Shown: positions 1 to 3,885 of the stretch, piece after piece
How positions within the stretch are numbered: the stretch's first letter is position 1
Layout: every line of letters begins with the position of its first letter
The notes under the pieces: model-generated
Told to the model about the DNA's origin: nothing
Seen by the model: the letters and a program-made list of their open reading frames with translations, nothing else
Databases searched by the model: none
Position numbers and translations under genes: made by a program
Source of the DNA: an uncultured Lachnospiraceae bacterium
Lineage (GTDB): Bacteria > Bacillota > Clostridia > Lachnospirales > Lachnospiraceae
Reading direction: 5' to 3'
DNA: 7,054 nucleotides
Assembly (NCBI GenBank): GCA_946549155.1
Contig: CAMNQN010000178.1
Location: 1-7,054, forward strand

Positions 1-50
1 CAGGTGCAATTCTGCACCTGAACACCTCGCGGAACAGTGGCACCTGAACA
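1..50. repeat. Short palindrome plus 11-bp direct repeat at window edge
   Basis: CAGGTGCA (1-8) is the exact inverse complement of TGCACCTG (13-20), with a 4-nt loop. GCACCTGAACA occurs at 14-24 and again at 40-50, a direct repeat with a 26-bp period, and GAACAGT recurs at 32-38 and 46-52. No T-run follows the hairpin, so it does not look like an intrinsic terminator. It may be the edge of a dispersed intergenic repeat that continues to the left of the window, but this is inference because the window cuts it off. Confidence 0.5.
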
Positions 51-94
51 GTAACGAAGGCATCCACATTTCCCTGGAAGAAAAATCAGGAAAA

Positions 95-145
95 AATACA
101 GAATATGATACAACTATGATACAGATTTGCTGAAAATCAGATACA
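95..145 (+). promoter_or_regulatory. Phased GATACA motifs, possible promoter/operator
   Basis: GATACA occurs at 107-112, 118-123 and 140-145, and ATACA also at 96-100. The GATACA spacings are 11 and 22 bp, close to one and two helical turns, so the copies would lie on the same DNA face. Two TATGAT hexamers (104-109 and 115-120) resemble -10 boxes, but neither has a good -35 box 16-18 bp upstream. The region is AT-rich and lies just before the carboxypeptidase leader, so it is the likeliest place for its promoter and for a regulator site. This is a weak call based on pattern only. Confidence 0.3.
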
Positions 146-156
146 TGGAAAGCGTA

Positions 157-193
157 ACCTCTCTGTAGCGGATGACTACAGGGAGGTGTTTTT
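157..193 (+). terminator. Terminator-like hairpin overlapping the carboxypeptidase RBS
   Basis: ACCTCTCTGTAG (157-168) pairs with CTACAGGGAGGT (176-187) to give a 12-bp stem with a single T-G wobble and a 7-nt loop. It is followed at once by GTTTTT (188-193) and then the ATG at 194. The shape is that of a Rho-independent terminator. The 3' arm includes GGGAGGTG (181-188), the only good Shine-Dalgarno for the next gene. The hairpin could end an upstream transcript, act as an attenuator, or block translation when folded. A competing anti-terminator fold or ligand pocket is not obvious in the short leader. Confidence 0.65.
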
Positions 194-991
194 ATGTTGG
201 AAAATACAGAAGAGAAAAGGGCGTATGCGCCAGAGCGGCCGTCCGGAGAACGGGAATTGCAGCGGGCCAGACGGCAGTGCATACTCCTGGGAGCCGCTGC
301 GCTGCTTCTGGCAGGGACACAAATCTGGCAGCTTACCCATAAGAAAAACGCAGCGACGGAAGGAAATTCCATACAGGTGGTGCGTCCTGCCGGGGAGAAG
401 GAAGGCGCCGCAAAGGAAACGGCGGGAAGCGGGGCGGATCTTTTCATGCTGGTGAATAAGGATCACGCGCTGCCAGAGGATTACCAGGTACAGCTTCACT
501 GGCTGAACAATGGTTTCTGCGCGGTGGCGGAGGAAATGTACGGGGCCCTGAAGGAGATGCTGACAGATGGCTCCGCTAAAGGGCGGCAGTTTGTGGTGGC
601 TTCCGGTTATCGGAGCAGTGAACAGCAGCAGGAGCTTTTGGAGGAGGACATTCAGGCTTCTATGGAGAGCGGGGGACTGACCTGGCAGGAGGCCTATGAG
701 CAGGAAACCAGGGAGACCATGCCCCCGGGGTACAGTGAGCATGAGACAGGGCTGGCGGCGGATATCGTTTCGCTGGATTATCAGGTTCTGGACGGGGGAC
801 AGGAGGCCACGGCGGAAAACCAGTGGCTGCGGGAAAACTGCTGGAGGTACGGATTTATCCTGCGTTATCCGGACGGAACGGAGGAGATCACCGGAATCAG
901 CTATGAACCCTGGCATTTCCGTTATGTGGGGAAGGAAGCGGCGCGGGAGATTACCGACAGGGGGATTACTCTGGAAGAATATTTACAGTAG
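194..991 (+). CDS. M15B (VanY/LdcB-type) peptidoglycan carboxypeptidase, membrane-anchored
   Basis: The 265-residue product is a zinc metallopeptidase of family M15B, which removes the C-terminal D-Ala from peptidoglycan stem peptides. Family members act as D,D-carboxypeptidases on pentapeptides or L,D-carboxypeptidases on tetrapeptides, and the sequence does not settle which. A basic N-terminus precedes one hydrophobic segment at about residues 29-46, suggesting a membrane anchor with the enzyme outside. The core motifs are intact: SGYRSS (137-142), S-E-H-E-T-G-L-A-A-D with zinc ligands H183 and D190, and E238-P-W-H241 carrying the catalytic Glu and third zinc ligand. The ATG at 194 is chosen because GGGAGGTG lies 5 nt upstream, although that site sits inside a hairpin. 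The next gene begins about 75 nt downstream with no terminator between. No vanA/vanH/vanX neighbours are present, so this looks like a housekeeping wall-trimming enzyme rather than a resistance gene. Confidence 0.9.
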   Translation: MLENTEEKRAYAPERPSGERELQRARRQCILLGAAALLLAGTQIWQLTHKKNAATEGNSIQVVRPAGEKEGAAKETAGSGADLFMLVNKDHALPEDYQVQLHWLNNGFCAVAEEMYGALKEMLTDGSAKGRQFVVASGYRSSEQQQELLEEDIQASMESGGLTWQEAYEQETRETMPPGYSEHETGLAADIVSLDYQVLDGGQEATAENQWLRENCWRYGFILRYPDGTEEITGISYEPWHFRYVGKEAAREITDRGITLEEYLQ

Positions 992-1066
992 CGCGCAACT
1001 ATTTTGGGCTCTTTGCCATCTAATAAATAGGGTGTTAAAGATAGAAATGAAAAAGGGAGATTGGAA

Positions 1067-2734
1067 ATGACAGTGGGAGAAATGGCGGCAGTGCTCAGGG
1101 ACAGGGGGCTGCTGAGGGCGGTATACAGAGACAGCCATGCAGGCACGGAAACTGCGGAAAACGCGAGCCTGCAGGCAGGCGGAAAAGCTGCGGGAAACGC
1201 AGGCCTGCAGGCAGGCGGAAAAGCTGCGGAAAACGAAGGACTGCAGACAGGCGGAAAGGCTGCGGGAAATACGGATGTGTGCGGGCATGAGATAAAATGG
1301 CTCACCTGCGACTCCAGGACGGTGGTAGCCGGCACCTTATTTATCTGCAAGGGGGCGGCCTTTCGCCCGGAATACCTGCAGCAGGCGGTGGATGAGGGCT
1401 GCATCGCGTACATAAGCGAACAGAAAATCAAGGTGGGAGGAGCCCCGGCAGCTCTACTTGTCACAGATATCCGCAAGGCCATGGCGGTGGCTGCCGCCGC
1501 CTTTTTCGGTTATGAACCGGGAAAGCCGATTCTTACCGGCATCACCGGAACGAAGGGCAAGACGACCACATCCTGGTATCTGAAGGCGATGCTGGATGAA
1601 TGGCAGAAGGAGAAGGGCGGCCGGGAGACCGGGCTGATCTCCACGGTGGAAAATTATGATGGAAAGAAACGGGAGGACGCGGTGATGACCACACCGGAGG
1701 CTACGGTGCTTCACGAGATGCTGGCCAACGCCCGGGAAAATCAGGTGCCCTATCTTACCATGGAGGTATCCAGCCAGGCTTTAAAGTACCGGCGGGTCAA
1801 GGAGCTTTGCTTCCAGGTGGGGATCTTTCTGAATATCTCCGAGGACCATATCAGTCCCGCAGAGCACGAGGATTTTGAAGATTATTTCAGCGCGAAGCTG
1901 TCCATATTCCGACAGACAGAGACCGCCTGCATCAATCTGGATTCTGACTGCCAGAAGCAGATACAGATCGCCGCCCAGCGGGCGAAACGGGTCATCACCT
2001 TTGGCCGGGATCCCGGGGCGGATATTCGTTATAGCGCGGTGCGGACGGAGCAGGGGAGAATTTCCTTCCGTGTGACCTGTGACCGATTCAGCCAGCGCTT
2101 TACCCTGGGCATGAAGGGGAGATTTAATATAGAAAATGCGATGGCGGCCATTGCGGCGGCCTATGTGTATGGCGTGCCGGTGTCCTGCATGAAGCGGGGG
2201 CTGGAGCGCACGAAGGTTCCGGGGAGAATGGAGACCTTTTACAGCCGGGACAGACGAATCTGCGGCGTGGTGGATTTCGCCCACAACCGGCTGAGCTTTG
2301 AGAAGCTGTTTGATGCGGCCTGCCGGGAGTACGGGGAGTATGGAAAGATTATCACGGTGTTTGGCTGCCCGGGAGGAAAGGCGTTAAACCGCCGGCGGGA
2401 GCTGGGAATTCTGGCAGGCCGTTTTTCCGATTTTGTCTGCATCACCTCAGACGATCCGGGAATGGAGTGTCAGGAGGACATCGCAGCCCAGGTGCAAAGC
2501 TACGTGGAAATGACCGGCTGCCCCTGCAAAAGTATTGCGGACCGGAAAGAGGCCATTTGCTATGCGGCCCGTCTGGCAGAGAAGAGCGGGGAGAAAACCT
2601 TGATCCTGGCCCTGGGCCGGGGATGCGAGAAATTTCAGCGGATCGGGGGAGGCTCCTACGCATACCCCACCGATTCCCAAATGATGGAAGAAATATTGAT
2701 GCAGTCCCGCACTTCCGGGGAGAAGATATTGTAG
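1067..2734 (+). CDS. murE: MurE-like UDP-N-acetylmuramoyl-peptide ligase (divergent Mur ligase)
   Basis: This 555-residue cytoplasmic protein has all three Mur ligase domains. Mur ligases add an amino acid to a UDP-MurNAc-peptide using ATP; MurE adds the third residue, meso-DAP or Lys. The N-terminal domain has C-D-S-R-T-V near residue 80. The central ATPase has GITGTKGKTTT (158-168), MEVSSQAL (232-239), N-I-S-E-D-H (256-261) and K277 in S-A-K-L-S-I-F, the position of the carbamylated Lys. The C-terminal part has VPGRME (384-389), VDFAH (402-406), DDPGME (462-467) and GRGCE (517-521). Several motifs differ from standard MurE: K for N in the P-loop, EVSSQ for EVSSH, DDPG for DNPR, GRGCE for GKGHE. 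It may be a MurE paralogue with another substrate. ATG 1067 is preferred over TTG 1061 because GGGAG (1055-1059) is 7 nt from the ATG but only 1 nt from the TTG. A 12-residue repeat interrupts the N-terminal domain. Confidence 0.82.
   Translation: MTVGEMAAVLRDRGLLRAVYRDSHAGTETAENASLQAGGKAAGNAGLQAGGKAAENEGLQTGGKAAGNTDVCGHEIKWLTCDSRTVVAGTLFICKGAAFRPEYLQQAVDEGCIAYISEQKIKVGGAPAALLVTDIRKAMAVAAAAFFGYEPGKPILTGITGTKGKTTTSWYLKAMLDEWQKEKGGRETGLISTVENYDGKKREDAVMTTPEATVLHEMLANARENQVPYLTMEVSSQALKYRRVKELCFQVGIFLNISEDHISPAEHEDFEDYFSAKLSIFRQTETACINLDSDCQKQIQIAAQRAKRVITFGRDPGADIRYSAVRTEQGRISFRVTCDRFSQRFTLGMKGRFNIENAMAAIAAAYVYGVPVSCMKRGLERTKVPGRMETFYSRDRRICGVVDFAHNRLSFEKLFDAACREYGEYGKIITVFGCPGGKALNRRRELGILAGRFSDFVCITSDDPGMECQEDIAAQVQSYVEMTGCPCKSIADRKEAICYAARLAEKSGEKTLILALGRGCEKFQRIGGGSYAYPTDSQMMEEILMQSRTSGEKIL
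1151..1270 (+). repeat. 36-bp in-frame tandem repeat (minisatellite) in the MurE-like gene
   Basis: Three 36-bp units (1163-1198, 1199-1234, 1235-1270) follow a 12-nt partial unit (1151-1162, ACTGCGGAAAAC). Each encodes a 12-residue unit of the form x-x-L-Q-x-G-G-K-A-A-x-N. Units 1 and 2 are almost identical at the DNA level and unit 3 has drifted more. Because the period is a multiple of three, gain or loss of a unit keeps the frame. The array lies between the first helix of the N-terminal domain and the conserved C-D-S-R motif, where a surface loop is expected. Confidence 0.95.
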
Positions 2735-2752
2735 TTTTTTAGGGAACGGGAC

Positions 2753-3022
2753 GCAGGATGAGGCGGGGAGGCGCAGATACAAACGACTGGAAAACATCTC
2801 CGGATGCCAAGAAAAACCTGAATGGGTCCGGCCCCGGATTTCGGGCACCGAGGCAATTCGCCGGGAAATCCTGATGATTTCCCAGCTCAGTGCCTCTGAG
2901 CCGTCAGCCTGGAAGGCTGCCGCCTCTCCCGGAATCCGGGGCCGGACCCATCCGGGTTTTTCTAAGCATCCTCCGCAATGTTTTCTAGTCGTTTGTATCT
3001 GCGCCTCCCCGCCTCATCCTGC
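2753..3022. repeat. Inverted repeat 1: ~93-bp arms around an 82-nt structured core
   Basis: The left arm (2753-2845) and right arm (2928-3022) are inverse complements at about 83 of 93 positions. The outer 36 bp are perfect (2753-2788 with 2987-3022). There is one 4-by-6-nt internal loop (2798-2801 and 2972-2977) and a few scattered differences. The core (2846-2927) has its own hairpins: GGGAAATC (2863-2870) with GATTTCCC (2876-2883), enclosed by GAGGCA (2850-2855) with TGCCTC (2891-2896), and CAGCCT (2905-2910) with AGGCTG (2914-2919). The predicted shape is a very long stem topped by two stem-loops. Confidence 0.9.
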
Positions 3023-3136
3023 TGTTTCCTGGCTGGCCTTAAATAATTCCGTTAAGACGAGTTTAGAGGAAGAATAGCAGATTTGCATGGCCAAAGAGGC
3101 CTTTTTTTCCGTAAAGCCAGCCAGTAAACAGCAGGA
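3017..3136. repeat. Inverted repeat 2: 21-bp arms around ~78 nt
   Basis: The arm at 3017-3037 (starting TCCTGCTGTTTC) matches the inverse complement of 3116-3136 at 20 of 21 positions; the one mismatch is at 3028. Its outer six bases on each side are also the ends of inverted repeats 1 and 3, so it exactly bridges them. The interior (3038-3115) holds a weak CTTAA/TTAAG hairpin and a GGCC-loop-GGCC hairpin with a T-run. Confidence 0.85.
3089..3108 (+). terminator. Candidate intrinsic terminator inside inverted repeat 2
   Basis: GGCC (3089-3092), loop AAAGA and GGCC (3098-3101) are followed by seven T's (3102-3108). The stem is only 4 bp, though all G-C, so it is weak, but the T-run is strong. 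It would end transcription running rightwards out of the MurE-like gene and the palindromes, before the VOC promoter. Confidence 0.45.
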
Positions 3137-3313
3137 AGCGGGGCTTACAAATCACAAAGCAAACCATTCAGGGGCGCTTTTAATGGAGATGAAATCCACA
3201 TCTTAGAAGTTCTTACCGAAGAGCGCTCTCGCGATGAGGTTTAGAACTTCTTAGATGTTAGTTCATCGGAATGCTGCCCCGTTTGCGTGTGATTTGTAAG
3301 CCCCGCTTCCTGC
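3131..3313. repeat. Inverted repeat 3: near-continuous 183-bp hairpin
   Basis: A perfect 26-bp outer stem pairs 3131-3156 with 3288-3313. Paired blocks then continue inward: GCAAAC (3159-3164) with 3281-3286, GGGGC (3171-3175) with 3276-3280, GATGAA (3188-3193) with 3262-3267, and a 16-bp stem at 3198-3213 with 3243-3258 that has one mismatch. The 29-nt apical loop (3214-3242) contains the self-complementary AGAGCGCTCT (3220-3229). Pairing that continues through separate blocks makes a chance origin unlikely. Confidence 0.9.
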
Positions 3314-3353
3314 GTCCTGCTTCTTAACAAGTCAAAAAAGTACCATCTTTGCA

Positions 3354-3382
3354 TAGACATTTTTTGGGAAAAAGCTTATAAT
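3354..3382 (+). promoter_or_regulatory. Sigma-A-type promoter for the VOC gene
   Basis: A -35 box TAGACA (3354-3359, one change from TTGACA) and a perfect -10 box TATAAT (3377-3382) are separated by 17 bp. Transcription would start near 3389-3390, leaving a leader of about 43 nt before the ATG at 3433. A-rich and T-rich runs (3334-3339, 3360-3365) surround the -35 box. It starts about 37 bp after the palindrome array ends and probably drives the VOC, NlpC/P60 and possibly pyk genes. Confidence 0.75.
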
Positions 3383-3432
3383 GCTTTCATACGTCGTAAA
3401 ATTCGCTGGTCTTATTTAAAGGAGTGTAGGCA

Positions 3433-3801
3433 ATGAAGTTTAAAATGTATCATGAAAATTATAACGTGGCGGATCTGGACCGGTCCCTGGCATTTTATAA
3501 GGAAGCGCTGGGCCTGGTGGAGCAGAGACGGATCACGGCGGAGGATGGCTCCTATATTATCGTGTACGTGGGAAATGAGGAGACAGATTTTCAGATGGAG
3601 CTGACCTGGCTCAAAGACCATCCCCAGGCTTACGATCTGGGCGAGTGTGAATTTCATCTGGCCTTCCATACGGATGAATATGAGAGCGCCTACAGGAAGC
3701 ATAAGGAGATGGGGTGCATCTGTTTTGAGAATCCGGCTATGGGCATCTATTTTATTACGGACCCGGACGGCTATTGGCTGGAGATTGTGCCGCAGAAGTA
3801 A
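3433..3801 (+). CDS. VOC-family protein, glyoxalase I (lactoylglutathione lyase)-like
   Basis: The 122-residue protein is one vicinal-oxygen-chelate module pair of the glyoxalase I type, which in this family isomerises the thiol adduct of methylglyoxal. The signature N-V-A-D-L-D-R-S-L-A-F-Y-K-E-A-L-G (11-27) is typical, as is the C-terminal D-P-D-G-Y-W-L-E-I-V. Candidate metal ligands H7, E56, H75 and E117 line up well with the four known ligands of E. coli GloA (H5, E56, H74, E122), so a metal-binding active site looks intact. The protein is slightly short for GloA. Many clostridia lack glutathione, so the thiol or even the substrate may differ. ATG 3433 is supported by GGAG (3421-3424) 8 nt upstream and a good promoter. 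The NlpC/P60 gene follows after 84 nt without a terminator. Confidence 0.85.
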   Translation: MKFKMYHENYNVADLDRSLAFYKEALGLVEQRRITAEDGSYIIVYVGNEETDFQMELTWLKDHPQAYDLGECEFHLAFHTDEYESAYRKHKEMGCICFENPAMGIYFITDPDGYWLEIVPQK

Positions 3802-3885
3802 CAGGGCAGACTGGGGAGAGAAAGAAGAAAACAGGATCAGGGGAGAAAGCAGCGCAGCATTGCAAATAAGGGAGGAAAAGAAAGT

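Larger units (their letters stand above)
2749..3317. repeat. Composite of three abutting long inverted repeats with outer terminal repeat
   Basis: Three palindromes sit end to end and share their boundary bases: 2753-3022, 3017-3136 and 3131-3313. Each junction carries GCAGGA or its complement TCCTGC. The whole block is bounded by a perfect 10-bp inverted repeat, GGACGCAGGA (2749-2758) and TCCTGCGTCC (3308-3317). It encodes no transposase. It could be a MITE-like or REP-like non-autonomous element, a set of nested insertions, or a structured RNA; the sequence alone does not decide. Confidence 0.7.
2735..3432. other. 698-bp gene-free gap filled with inverted repeats and a promoter
   Basis: I see no credible coding sequence between the MurE-like gene and the VOC gene. 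Short open frames exist on both strands, but they fall on the palindrome arms and read as similar peptides from opposite strands, as expected for an inverted repeat rather than a gene. The gap holds three abutting long inverted repeats (2749-3317), a candidate terminator inside the middle one, and the VOC promoter and 5' untranslated region (3354-3432). A run of six T's directly after the MurE-like stop (2735-2740) has no convincing hairpin before it. Confidence 0.8.

Noticed and set aside
194..991. Vancomycin-resistance vanY within a van cluster
   Set aside because: No vanS/vanR, vanH, ligase or vanX genes are nearby, and M15B carboxypeptidases are common housekeeping enzymes.
1061..1066. 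TTG start for the MurE-like gene
   Set aside because: The Shine-Dalgarno GGGAG ends 1 nt before the TTG, too close to work, but lies 7 nt before the ATG at 1067.
1151..1270. CRISPR-like array of 36-bp repeats
   Set aside because: The units are directly tandem with no spacers and encode an in-frame peptide repeat.
2706..2740. Intrinsic terminator at the end of the MurE-like gene
   Set aside because: The T6 run has only a 4-bp CCCG/CGGG stem about 17 nt upstream, too weak and too far away.
2447..2848. Reverse-strand open frame over the end of the MurE-like gene and palindrome 1
   Set aside because: It overlaps a well-supported gene, and its other part reads through the palindrome arm, mirroring the peptide from the opposite strand at 2874-3077.
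2874..3077. Forward 67-residue open frame in the palindrome region
   Set aside because: It has no credible RBS, lies on repeat sequence, and its composition follows the inverted repeat rather than a protein family.
2749..3317. Classical insertion sequence
   Set aside because: There is no transposase frame or remnant, and I cannot see a clear target-site duplication, so only a non-autonomous element remains possible.
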